The notes below the pieces were generated by a model. It was not told the DNA's origin. It searched no databases and saw nothing but the letters and a program-made list of their open reading frames with translations. The position numbers and the translations under genes were made by a program. Of a DNA stretch of 64,000 nucleotides, positions 20,775 through 30,734 are shown piece by piece. The DNA is from Symbiodinium natans (taxonomy: Eukaryota > Sar > Dinophyceae > Suessiales > Symbiodiniaceae). Every line of letters begins with the position of its first letter. Within the stretch, counting starts at the first letter, position 1. The stretch is taken from NCBI GenBank assembly GCA_905221605.1, contig CAJNDS010002734.1, positions 562,279 through 626,278 on the forward strand, read 5' to 3'.

Positions 20775-20943
20775 GATTATATCATTTTTATCTTATTCTA
20801 GTACCCAGTGTCTGCATCCGCCCCCCCAAACTGGGCATGGGACATGGGGGACTGGAATGACGGAAGCTTGGCAGCATCCACGCCAAGGCTTGGCCAATCG
20901 AAGGGCTCCGCTTCGGGACCTGCCCCGCACAACAGCCACCCCT

Positions 20944-21096
20944 GGGTTTGGGGTTTAGGGTTTAGGGTTTAGGGTTTAATTCGGGCTTAGGGTTTAGGGT
21001 TTAGGGTTTGGGGTTTGGGGTTTGGGGTTTGGGGTTTAGGGTTTCGGGTAAACCCTGAACCCTGAACCCTGAACCCTAAACCTTAAACCCCAAACC
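20944..21096. repeat. Inverted pair of telomere-like arrays
   Basis: TTTAGGG/TTTGGGG units run to about 21050 and are followed at once by CCCTGAA/CCCTAAA units, so the two halves face each other and could fold back. Confidence 0.85.
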
Positions 21097-21474
21097 TCCC
21101 CTCTACTGCGGGCGCCTGACGCCATGCGCTCCAAAAGCTGCACTCCTACGGTGATCGGGGCTTTGGCCCCGAGAAGACGCCCCGAATTGCTTCGGAACAT
21201 TGGGGGGTGGGGCGTGTGCCCTTCTAGAGGGGTGCTTTCAGAACATAAAGACCGGATGCTCTGCAGCTTATATTCGGGGTATCCGTATGTGGGGCTGATC
21301 CCTCCCGGCCTTCTCTCGGCTTGGTTGCATCCCCTCGCCAAGCCTGCGACACCGTGCTGGAGCAGGCACCCAAGGGTGAGCGATTACCGCAAATCCGCAA
21401 ATAGAGGGCCCCTTGATAAACCCCCAACATACAGCTAAAGGCCACAAATGGGTTCTCGGAAACCCGCATCTGTG

Positions 21475-21570
21475 AGGGCTTCTGAATTTGAAAAGGGTAC
21501 CTTATTGGGGGTCCTTATTCCAAGGGAATCCTACTATTTTTGGGGGGTCCCCTATTTTTCGTAAACCCTC
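21475..21570. mobile_element. M2 inverted-repeat element
   Basis: Shows 'GGGTACCTTATTGGGGGTCC', 'GGGAATCCTACTATTT' and the right end 'TTTTTCGTAAACCCTC'. The left terminal repeat is decayed. Confidence 0.55.
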
Positions 21571-21902
21571 CCCGATGTCGGTGCACAGCCCTGGCCTGCA
21601 GGGTTGATGCAATTGCCTCCTTGCGAGTCTCCTGGACATGCAAGGCGCATGACGTCGGGGCTCGACCTACATCATGCTGCGTGACACATTGTGCTACCCT
21701 CATCCCCTCCCTCCCCGTCATAGTAAACCCCCCCCTACCCCCGAATATTACGTTCGCCCCATTATAGGAATTGTGCAGTATATGGGGGGTGTGAAGTATT
21801 AGGGGGTAGGGGGAGGGTAATCTATAAGAACCCCCAGTAGAGAGCCCCAGGGTAGCAAGCTCCGGCTCGACCCCGCCATGAACACCCGAAGGATGAACAT
21901 TC

Positions 21903-21974
21903 GGGGTTTAGGGTTTAGGGTTTAGGGTTCAGGGTTCAGGGTTCAGGGTTTAGGGTTTAGGGTTTAGGGTGAGG
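21903..21974 (+). repeat. Telomere-like array
   Basis: Ten units of TTTAGGG with a central block of TTCAGGG variants. Confidence 0.9.
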
Positions 21975-22256
21975 GTGACTCGGTCCGCGAGGATCTGGTC
22001 CAGCTCCGCTCTGAGCGAGTTCATGGCTTGGCTTCGCGGAGGACCATGCAATTTCTTTCTCAAAGACAGAACATCCTGATATGGCAGGTGCCATTTAAGG
22101 ATTTCCTAGGATGAGGGTTAAAGGTAACCCCGTATTCTGGGAGTTACCCATATCCTGTCTTACATCATCTGCTACTGAAACCTATGACCTATGAAGGATT
22201 CAACATAGGCTAAGCTATGCTGGGTTGTTCTTCCAAGGACCTATTGAGCTTAAGAC

Positions 22257-22340
22257 TTTTAGGGTCAGGGTTTACGGTTAGGGTTTGGGGTTTGGGATTT
22301 AGGGTTTAGGGTTTAGGGTTTAGGGTTTAGGGTTTAGGGC
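22257..22340 (+). repeat. Telomere-like array
   Basis: Degenerate units followed by six perfect TTTAGGG units. Confidence 0.9.
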
Positions 22341-22436
22341 TATGAGGCAGACGCAGCGTGAAGCTAACGCTGCAGGAGGCCAAAGGCTGCTCTTTGTTGG
22401 GCAGAGCTCCCCCAAGGCTGCAAGAAGCCGGCTCCA

Positions 22437-22452
22437 CCCTAAACCCTAAACC

Positions 22453-22491
<39 letters not shown>

Positions 22492-22556
22492 ACCCTAAAC
22501 CCGAGCCCTACACCCGAAACCCTAAACCCGAAACCCTAAACCCAAACCCACAGCCC
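22437..22556 (-). repeat. Telomere-like array with CCCTCAA variant block
   Basis: CCCTAAA units enclose six consecutive CCCTCAA units, then CCCGAAA variants. The homogenised variant block points to local unit amplification rather than random decay. It faces the array at 22257-22340. Confidence 0.9.
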
Positions 22557-22682
22557 CAGAAGCTCCAAAGCTGCCCCCCCTTCCCTTTTTGAGACGCGTG
22601 TTCCGCCGGGCTCAAGACCCAAGATGCATCTTGCATCTGCCCATGGGTCAGGTCCTGCCACCAGCAAAGGGCACTTCCTTAT

Positions 22683-22790
22683 ACTGGTTCTGGGTACTTA
22701 AAAGTAGGGTGAGAAGTAGGGTAACTGTGGTTATAACCTTATTTAGGGTACCTTATAACCCAACTTATAAGCCATGAACCTTCGAGTGGT
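22683..22790. mobile_element. M1 inverted-repeat element, worn left end
   Basis: Interior 'AAAGTAGGGTGAGAAGTAGGG', 'TTATAACC' and right end 'AAGCCATGAACCTTCGAGT' match the M1 family. The left terminal repeat is only partly kept. Confidence 0.6.
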
Positions 22791-22791
22791 A

Positions 22792-22938
22792 GGGAACTTG
22801 GGATCTAGGTTCTTCATTATAGCCCCTTGAAGGGTTGTAGGGGGGGATATCGAAGGACCTCTAGGGAACTTGGGAATTCGGATCGAGGTTCTTCATGATA
22901 GCCCCTCAAAAGGGTTGTATGGGGGGATATAGAGGTAC
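22792..22938. repeat. Two-copy tandem repeat, about 73 bp
   Basis: Copies at 22792-22862 and 22863-22938 share 'GGGAACTTGGGA', 'AGGTTCTTCAT', 'ATAGCCCCT' and 'AGGGTTGTA', with small changes. Confidence 0.8.
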
Positions 22939-23092
22939 CTGACTCCCTCGTTCGGCCTCTTCGACCGCCCACGCTTGACTTTGGCGCGGCCCGATCGCTT
23001 CATCTGCTGCATAACAACCCTCCGCCGGGAAGGCGGCGAGGCAGCCTGGACTGAGGGTGCAGGGCTTAGGGTTTTTTGTTATAACAACCCTG

Positions 23093-23140
23093 TGGGTTTA
23101 GGGTTTAGGGTTTAATTAGGGTTTGGGGTTTGGGGCTTCG
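23093..23140 (+). repeat. Telomere-like array
   Basis: TTTAGGG units grading into TTTGGGG. Confidence 0.8.
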
Positions 23141-23344
23141 GAATCCGTCACGGCACGATGCAGATGCATCCTCCTGCCCCCCCCCCCCCCCCGCCCCAAC
23201 GTGCCTTGCCGCCGGCTCGATAAGCTGCGTGTGGGAATGTCCACAGCTGCCGATTCTGGCATGGGCTTCACATGAGTTCCCACATATGCTCAATCACGAA
23301 ACGTGTCCAAGCTGGCAGCGTGCCTGTGCCCTTAGGCTGGGTTG

Positions 23345-23465
23345 CAACTCTACCACCTCAAGCGCTCTTTGACTCTCTGTCGCGTCGCACAGCTTCCCGC
23401 TGCAGATGGCGGATGACGAAGGCCCCGGCAAGCAGCGTCATGTTGTCGCAGCCCAAGCCCTGCTC
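23345..23465 (-). CDS. Exon with a PP2C-type C-terminal motif
   Basis: The minus frame reads 'GLGCDNMTLLAG', matching the conserved 'GxGCDNMT' metal-binding motif near the C-terminus of PPM/PP2C serine/threonine phosphatases, then 'FVIRHLQREAVRRDRESKSA' and a stop. The PP2C gene at 33-34.6 kb is separated from it by other genes, so this must be a second gene or a fragment. The frame at 23913-23785 ('KLVVPIEGPATKRQR') may be an upstream exon. The other PP2C motifs were not found nearby. Confidence 0.35.
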
Positions 23466-24184
23466 CTGGTGAGCACGTTGTGGCCACATGGCTCGCCAGC
23501 GCATTCAAGAACTAAGCGGAATTCTTCGGTGGGACTGTGTAAACCTTAACCCTGGCTTCTACGCGAACCTTTGACCTCCAGGAACCAGCACAAGCTCTTT
23601 GCTTTTTGTCTCAGCACGGCGAGACATCAAGCGATTCTCCGTTCAGGACTGGCCGAGCACCAGCCATGGAGTCTGTTTGCACGCCTGTGCACTGCAAAAG
23701 ATGCAATGGCATGCAAGTTGAAGTAAGATAAAACACAGGAAAAAGCTTCACCACGAAGCCCCCCACCCCCCCACCCCCAACCCAGCCTTCAGCCGCGTTC
23801 GTCCTCTGGCGCTTGGTTGCAGGGCCCTCGATGGGCACGACCAGCTTCCCGACCACCCCGTGCCTCAGCTGATGAAGTCTCGAGTGCTTCAGCTTGCTTC
23901 CGCTGCAAGCCATTTCATGAGCAGCAACATGGTCTCAAGGTGCCGAACATGTATTGATAACATGTATTGTTACTTGTAAGGGTTTCGTGGCCGATGCTGA
24001 CGAACAAGATAAAAGCAAGAAGGGTCGGGCTGGTTTCGTTCCTGTGCAGCTTCTCCAAGCATGCACGCACCCCTTCCCAGCTCAGGGCCAGACTTCTCGA
24101 TGAGGCTCCCGACCTCAAAAAAAGGGAAGCATGACTTGAAAACCCGGCCCCCCCTCCCCACCTTTTGTATGAGGACCCCCAAAG

Positions 24185-26249
24185 TCCAAGCGCGCGGCGA
24201 AGCCGCTCGCCTTGAGCTCCTCCACGGTCTCGGTGAGGAATTCTGCCACACGGGCGCCGCGGCTGCGTGAGGCGCCCACGGCCTGGCTGCCACCGTGGGG
24301 GAGGCTCCCGAGCTTCTGGTCCTTTCTCTTTGGGGCCCCCTATGACCATGCGGAGCCTGATTTTTGCTACAATATTTATATATATATATATATACATTAT
24401 TTGCATTAAATATATATATATAAGGGCCCACGTGAAAAGGGCCCATAATTTGCCACATGGTAGTAAGCACTTTGGACTGTTCTTGCGGGCCCTTTTGTGG
24501 TGCTAGTAGAGAAGCAAGCATAGGTCAGATTAACCCCCATGTATTGCCAAGCGCTTCCACTGGCCATTCACAGCCCCAGCACAACCGTGGTCACGGACCT
24601 GCTTCACCTCAGTCTCTGCAAGTCAAAGTACCAGACTGGGTTCCACTCCATCAATGGCATCTCACTTGCAGCAAAGCTGCCGTCATAAAGTGGCCCTCCA
24701 GTATTCGGCCCTGGGCGTACGAGCTTGTTCAAAGAACCCCTCTCGTTCTTCGGATGCTGCAACTTTGCAAGGATCGGCCCTTCGGAGATGTCTGAGGACC
24801 CCTCCCCCGGAACTTCGAGGATGTCGGAGAGGAGCCGCTGGCGCAGGCTCGCAAGGACATCGGCCTAGCGGGGCCGAAGCTCACCAGGGGAGGCCACGCA
24901 TTGCTGACACACAATCCCGAAGCGTCAGCCTGTCCATCCAGCAGCAGCTTCAGTGCTCCGTCCATCGAATCAGCCTGGCTAACGGCATCCGCTGGCATGC
25001 TTCTTGGGGTGGGCTCATGAGCCCCTGCGCCCGCCTTGATGACGCTAGCCCGTTTGATGTTCTTGTCCAACCAAAGCCCAAATGCACTGCCCCCCACGCA
25101 GGCGATTCTAACCTCAGTGGCCGCAGCGGCTTAAGGCTTGTATAGGGTTTCGTCGGTTTAGGTGTTGGGGTTTAAAGCCAAGCCCACGCTCAAACACAGA
25201 TGAGGCAGGACATCCCTAAGCAAAATCAAGCGGCTGCCGGGAAGTCCACTTCATCTATGCCTTGCCTTGTTCCGGGATGTTCCGGGCGTGTCTGCAAAGC
25301 ACCCATCAGCAACATGTCAGGCCCAGGGACAGCTGGGAGCCACCCGGTACCAAGTACGTCGCGGGGATCTCGACGTACGGCTTGCTGAACGCAATCCTGG
25401 GCCAGCAAAGGTACACAAGGTCTTGCAGCTTTACTGGCGCAAACAAGGAACACCAGCCGAGCCCTACAGCCACGCCACTTTTCTTCCCGCTGGGGCTCTG
25501 CTCCAATGAGGGCGATGTCCCAAGAACCTGGCCCATGAAAGCGTGGGCTTTATACTGTATTGTATTATATTACACTACATTCTATTCTATTCCATTATAG
25601 TATAGTAGCTTACTATCTTTCTTTATGATTGTGTTACTCAATTATTCACACTTCGTGCCTTCATCCACGGCATCCCCCAGATCCTGCAGAGCGAAAGGCA
25701 AAGCACGAAGAGCTGCTCGTGGTGATTTTTTGCAGAGGTACTACGACTGCCCTTCCAGTAAGGAATGCACACTGCAAAAACCCTAAGAAATGAACCCCAA
25801 GACCCTGCTGCTGGTACTACCCTTACCGCAAGGATCATACGGCATTGCGCACCTGCCTTGGGGTTGGGGAACGGCACAAGGCGAAGCCCGGTGCCCAGTC
25901 TCCGAGCAATTTCCGCAGCCAGGTCGGGTGATATTCCTAGCGCATGGAGGGAAGATTGTGGGGACCATATTAGGGCACTTAAGGGGCCGATAAGTGAGTT
26001 CAAAGGACAGTCATAGTTGGATAATAGGTGCCATGAACCTCCAAGTAGTGATCCGTGCCGCCTGCCTTCGGGTGCACCGCAGGCACTGTGGCCCGTCACC
26101 AGCAGGAAGTTGGCCAAGTTGACTCCAGCCTGGACTCCAGCGACGGCTGGCTATGGGGACACCATTTGATTCCGTCTGAGGCCTCCGGCTCGTAGAACGC
26201 CAGTTGGGGCAAGCTGCCGCCTCAACTCGTCGCTGGCGGCTGTCACCAT
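24185..26249 (-). CDS. Bacterial-type family-3 solute-binding protein, split by introns
   Basis: Exons assemble into a protein of about 250 residues like bacterial family-3 substrate-binding proteins of amino-acid ABC transporters. E1 26249-26190 ('LAPTGVLR'); E2 26129-26066 ('AGVNLANFLLVTG'); E3 25936-25857 ('ISPDLAAEIARRLG', 'LVPFPNPK'); a possible exon near 25670; E5 from 25396 ('AFSKPYVEIPATYLVPGGS'); E6 25112-24930 ('VRIACVGGSAFGLWLDKNI'); E7 from 24864 ('ADVLASLRQRLL'); E8 about 24300-24185 ('VAEFLTETVEELKASGF'). Joins E1/E2, E2/E3 and E6/E7 keep frame and restore the family pattern; all three introns begin with GC and end with AG. The Met at 26249 fits cytosolic-type bacterial homologues, which lack a signal peptide. 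It is probably a horizontally acquired gene. Its ligand cannot be told from sequence, and a partner permease was not seen. Confidence 0.7.
25948..26046. mobile_element. M1-related element filling an intron
   Basis: On the minus strand the 129-nt intron 26065-25937 starts GC, then within 20 nt enters 'TACTTGGAGGTTCATGG' of M1. The rest of the intron is M1-like to near its AG. The far terminal repeat is degraded ('CCCTCCATGCG'). Confidence 0.55.
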
Positions 26250-26628
26250 GCCACGCCGACGTGTGGGGCCATTGCGACCCCAAAAGTGGACACGCAGCTC
26301 AAGCACAAAGGGCTGCACATGCACCGGCTGGCCATGGCTGGCCGCAAGCGTCCTTCTGACGTGCTGGAAACAGCCGCAGGCAACCTCCCAGGCAACCCGC
26401 GCGCAGCTTTTTCCCGCCAATCTCGCTGACTCGCGCCTTCAAGTCCGGGAGGCCTTCGCGTGCTCAGCTGGCGTTCTGCACGACAGCTCCTCGTCGCAAG
26501 CTTGCAATGCCGCTGAGGCATGGGACTGATGAGGGCCAACACGAAGCCAGAGGCCAGTTCTCTACCGGGGTCCCTGCCTTTGCACCTTTAACATAAAGCC
26601 GAATAAAAGCAAGGACCCAAGACTTCAG

Positions 26629-27735
26629 TCATAGTTCAGAGATGTTCAGAGAATTGAACCCATGGGATCTGCTCAGCCTCTGACATCCCCCAAGAAACTC
26701 CGACCTTTTGGAAGCGCATGCTGGCTTTGTGTAAGGGGGCCGGGGGGGGGCGCAGTCCAGCGCATGAAGACCGGCTGCAAACTCATCCTTGAGCAGGTCC
26801 TGCGCTTGCACAGGGAGAACAGATCGGCACGGTTTCGGCACATCACGTACTGCACATTGCGTTCTTGTGCATCGGAAGCAACAAGAGCTTTTCTCGTGAC
26901 GCGACGGCTGCTGCGCGGGCCGATTTAGTGCGTTTAAGGCTTTTGATGGCTTGGTATATTACCCCTGAGCCCTAAATTCTAGGGACCCTTTGGTCCGCAG
27001 TCTCCTGCACTTGACGCTGGCGTTCCAGCTTGCGGACGCCCTCGAAGGCGGCGGAAACCACCTGAGTCGCGAAGCCCCTGTGAAACCCAAAGCCACGCCC
27101 GCGCTTCTGAGCAGGCCCGAGGTTCCCTCAGCCCTAAACCCCAAACCCCAAACCCTAAACCCCAAACCCTAAACCCTAAACCCCATAACCCCCGAAAAAC
27201 CCTGAACCATCCCGAAGCCCCCCCCCCCCCCCCCGAAAGGAGGCGTGGGGGAGCCTCGACCTTGAAGTGCGTCTCGGGAATCTGGGCTCCTGCGACTCCT
27301 GGCTTGGGACTTCATTGGGGGGCTTTACCGGGGCTTTTGTAGTGTGCTTTTGGTGGGGTGTGAGGATTGTTTTAGGACGTGTTAAGGGCTTTGTAGGGCT
27401 TTAGGATTTAGAGTGTTTTGGGGTTTTCAGGATTTGGGTTTGTAAGGATTTCTAGGAGCTTGAGGATTCTTAGATGTCTCGGGGTTTTTTCGGGGCCAAG
27501 CTGTGAAGTGCATCCTGCGTGCCCCCGGTGGGCTGCCGAGTCGTCGTGAATCACCAGCTGCGACGGCTGCAAGGCTCTCGACACCTGGGGGGGGGGGGGG
27601 GGGGGGCACGTTGTGGATTTGGGGTTTAGGGTTTAGGGTGTGTGGGCTTAGGGTTTAGGGTTTAGGGTTTTGGGGCGGGGACATTCAGACCCGTGCTCCC
27701 GGGAGCCTTCGCCTGGATCGCGGTGGCAATCGGGC
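26629..27735 (-). CDS. BolA-like protein
   Basis: Five exons assemble into a BolA-family domain. An exon ending at 27707 ('GPIATAIQAK'); 27584-27515 ('LQPSQLVIHDDSAAHRGHAG'); 27289-27255 ('AQIPETHFKVE'); 27061-27005 ('VVSAAFEGVRKLERQRQVQ'); 26799 onward ('DLLKDEFAAGLHAL'). The pattern of acidic-Ser-x-x-His-x-GHAG, 'THF', 'FEG' and 'R-x-R' then 'HAL' is the BolA signature. BolA proteins work with monothiol glutaredoxins in iron-sulphur cluster handling, often in organelles. Introns start GC (27706, 27254) and GA (27514, 27004); all end AG followed by G, and every join keeps frame. The intron before 27584 ends in a run of about 18 C. The N-terminal exon (possibly near 28010, 'MSAAGDQAAPAVSLPAAP') and the exact 3' end are unresolved; reading straight on gives a stop at 26629. 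Confidence 0.8.
27130..27185 (-). repeat. Telomere-like array in a BolA-gene intron
   Basis: CCCTAAA and CCCCAAA units lie inside intron 27254-27062, followed at 27219-27236 by a long C run. Confidence 0.85.
27618..27674 (+). repeat. Telomere-like array in a BolA-gene intron
   Basis: TTTAGGG units on the plus strand, in the intron between the exons ending at 27707 and starting at 27584. They read CCCTAAA in the gene's direction. Confidence 0.85.
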
Positions 27736-28089
27736 CACGACTGGGATCAGAGCACCTGTGGCCACCATCATGTCTTGCTTGTTCAAAGCTCTTGTGAACT
27801 CTAACCTTTATTAGAAGTCCTTTATAGGGATTACAATAGGCGGTGAATCCGCATTAAGGGCTGTTAGTATAAGGGCGAACATCCCAAGCTAAACCCTAAG
27901 CCCGAAACCCTCATCAGAAAGAAAACATCTTTGCAGGCGCCAGCCGTCGCCTGCTGTCTGGTGCCGCGGGCAAAGACACGGCTGGGGCGGCCTGGTCTCC
28001 TGCTGCGGACATAACGCAACATCACGCAACATGATATAACATAACATAACACAACACAACACAGCATAACACAACATAACACGACATAG

Positions 28090-28636
28090 GGGCAAAATAG
28101 TCGAATATCCCTTGTGCCAATACTTCACGGGATCATCGGGATCCTCACTCTCACTGGTGACCGTGCTTTCTGCTTCCACACTCCCGAGACTTTGGGGTCA
28201 AGGGGGGCGGGGGGGGGAGGGGGTGCCACCCTTCCCTCATGTGCACCTGCACCGGTTCAGCAAACGCCTGAGTATCTTGGGCATCCATTCACCGAGGCAC
28301 CTACAACTTTTTAACGGGTCTTGGCGGATTGGAAGATCTGGTGATGGATCCTCGACAACAAGCCTCTATGCGCCAGGAACCCGCGGGACAAGCCACGCTT
28401 CAGCGCCTTTCCGCCGGGCCTTGTAGCTCCACCATAGCCTGAGAGCGGCAACTCAAAGCTCTAAACCTCAAAACCCTGAAAACCCTGAAAACCCCCCCTC
28501 CCCACCTTCTGACGACAGTTTCGGGCCCAGTGCGCGGGATTGGGTCTCCGCGATGTCCCCCACACTGAGGCTCCGGCACAGCGGAAGCCAGGCCCGCAGC
28601 GAGCAGCAGAGGTGCGCGGTAGGACGCGGCTTGCAT
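28090..28636 (-). CDS. Possible secreted-protein exons
   Basis: From the Met at 28636 the frame starts 'MQAASYRAPLLLAAGLASA', a plausible signal peptide, and runs on for about 25 residues. Further down, 'STVTSESEDPDDPVKYWHKG' (about 28180-28090) looks like coding exon sequence. No domain is recognised, and it is uncertain that the two parts belong together. Confidence 0.3.
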
Positions 28637-29209
28637 GGCGCGCTCTAGGGCCGCTTACACCCACAAGGTGCCGCAACCGGCAAGCTGGAGGCTGGATTCT
28701 TACCGCGCTTCGGGGTCCACTCTTTGCTCGCAGAAACCCCAGGTTGCTTACATCATGCTAGAATTCAATCATGCTAGAATACCATGACACTGCAAAATAG
28801 ACATGGAAAATGATGAACGTTGTCATGGAACAATACAAGAATGCAAGAATGCAATGATGTAATCACGTGGTCATGTAATATGGCTCACTAAGAATATTGC
28901 ACTAAAGTAGCTGGGAAACAAAGGCGACAAGCCTCAAAACTGCTGCATCGATGTAACGCCCAGGGGCATTGTACGCCAACACCCGCAGCTGTTTTTGCTC
29001 CATCTGCTCGGACTCCAAAACCTCTTTCTTTCTCCGTAAAAAGCAAGTCAGGGAAGCAATCAAACAGGCTGATTCCTTCCATCTCGTGGTCGCTTTTAAT
29101 CAAGACACAACAACCTACTGTTACCACCTCAGTTGGTTGGCCAGCCACCCTCGCCTATCATTGCACCAGCCTGCAGATCATGCTGGATCAACCGCGTCAG
29201 GCACATCAC

Positions 29210-30245
29210 TTCTTGGCAATGGGATACTTCACCTTGGATGCCCAAAAAGCGGCTCGCTCAATGTCCCTCAGCGGGAGCGGGGCTGCTTTCGCCCATCTTC
29301 GCCACGCGGCTGGCTTCATCGCCCCAATAGTCTTCGCCTCTGAGGATCTCTGAGGCTGGGGGGTATCATTGGAAGACACGCAGCTCCACGCAAGCACCGG
29401 ATTTAGGGGGCTATTGAGGTCAGGGCTGCAACGTCCATCTCCGTCTCGGTCTGCTTTCCCGCATACAGCGCATTCACCTGCATGGCAGAAGGGCAAGTTC
29501 CAAGCAAAATTAGACCTTAATTACACCCTAAAAAACCCTATGATAATCCCTCATAAATCCTATAGTAAGCCCGCATTGCAGCAGCCTTGCCAAACCAATC
29601 CAAGTCGGTCAACGCGGACTTGACATCGGCTTCGATCAGGTTGCGGGCGTCGAGCTTGATGTCCACAAAGTCCTCCGAAGCAGACATCTCTAGAGCGCCA
29701 AGGGCTGCGCTCCAAGGCTTTGAGCCCCCTGAACAAGCGGAGGGGTGGCCTTCCATGGCAGGGCGTTGTACTTGTTACCCACGTATGCCACCTTGGTTTC
29801 CAGGTGCCGTACAAGGCGTTGCTCTCTGCGCTTGCTTGCCGTAAGGCGGCTCTCCGCTTATAATCGGGGTACCCCTTTTTACCCCAAATACAAAAAAAGG
29901 ACCCCTAGGAGGGTACCCCTACTACCGGATACCTTTCGCATCTGCCTCCATTTCTGCCCGACGAGGAGCGCTGCCGTCGACTTTTCCTGGGATGTCCGCC
30001 ACCACGTCCAAGGGAATCTCCAGCTGCTGCTTGCTGGCGCCCACCTCGCGGAGGCGTGAGGGGGCGAGGGCTTTTCATATTTATCATATCTTTTTTCATA
30101 GTTTCAAGGACCGTTTTCAAACGTGTCTTCTTTTCATAGTCTCAGGGGCCTTTTTCAAGGCTGCTAAGAAACTTCAGAGGGATTCGGGGCCCTCAGTCGG
30201 CTTCTGGCTCGAGGCCCCGGCGGCGATCCGTTGCAACGGCCGCTT
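29210..30245 (-). CDS. Unidentified multi-exon gene
   Basis: Six coding-like segments lie in order on the minus strand, most followed by GT: 'ALLYGKRPLQRIAAGASSQK' (about 30240-30175); 'LREVGASKQQLEIPLDVVAD' with 'RRAEMEADAK' (about 30055-29936); 'SKRREQRLVRHLETK' (about 29840-29796); 'DFVDIKLDARNLIEADVK' with 'LTDLDWFGKAAAM' (about 29720-29570); 'VNALYAGKQTETEMDVAALT' (about 29485-29410); 'IGAMKPAAWRRWAKAAPLPL' with 'DIERAAFWASK' (about 29340-29235). Composition and matching exon edges argue for one real gene. I recognise no family. The N-terminal Met was not located. Confidence 0.5.
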
Positions 30246-30283
30246 GCCGTAGAGAAGCGCCACCTAAGATGCGGGAGAGCCAT

Positions 30284-30352
30284 GGGTTTAGGGTTTAGGG
30301 TTTGGAGTTTAGAGTTTAGAGTTTAGGGTTTAGGGATGTTTAGGGCTTAGGG
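30284..30352 (+). repeat. Telomere-like array
   Basis: TTTAGGG units with TTTAGAG and TTTGGAG variants, just before an M1 element. Confidence 0.85.
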
Positions 30353-30364
30353 TTGAGGGCCACG

Positions 30365-30472
30365 TGGAGGTTCATGGGTGCTTCTGAGTAGGTTTAGAAG
30401 TAGGGCAGCTATGGCTATCACTCTACTTAGGGCACGCATAACCCCACTTCGAAGTACCCATGAACCTTCAAG
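30365..30472. mobile_element. M1 inverted-repeat element
   Basis: Begins 'GTGGAGGTTCATGGGTGCTT' and ends 'GAAGTACCCATGAACCTTCA', an imperfect inverted pair. The interior has the family motifs. Confidence 0.8.
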
Positions 30473-30604
30473 CCCTGAAGACAGCGCTCCAAAGCTGGGA
30501 GGCCCGACTGAGGGGCATGACTTTGGAATGAAATTGATCATGACGGCCACCTGACGTCTCCCGGCAACACTATGGGTTATCTTAGGGTTTAGGCCTTAGG
30601 GTCG

Positions 30605-30734
30605 CTTGAAGGTGCATGGGTAGTTGTAAGTGGGGCTATAAGTAATAAGTAGGGGAACTGTAATATCACTGGTCGTAACCTTATCTCGACTGCTTATGAA
30701 CCCTACTTACAAATAGCCATGAACCGTCCAAGTA
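30605..30734. mobile_element. M1 element overlapping the PPR-RluA stop codon
   Basis: Begins 'CTTGAAGGTGCATGGGTAGT' and ends 'AAATAGCCATGAACCGTCCA'. Its right terminal repeat supplies the last dozen or so codons and the stop of the reading frame 32715-30703. Confidence 0.75.

Noticed and set aside
23175-23192. Homopolymer runs as assembly gaps
   Set aside because: They appear as real C or G runs at plausible intron 3' ends, and one (27590) fits a frame-checked acceptor, so they are kept as sequence.
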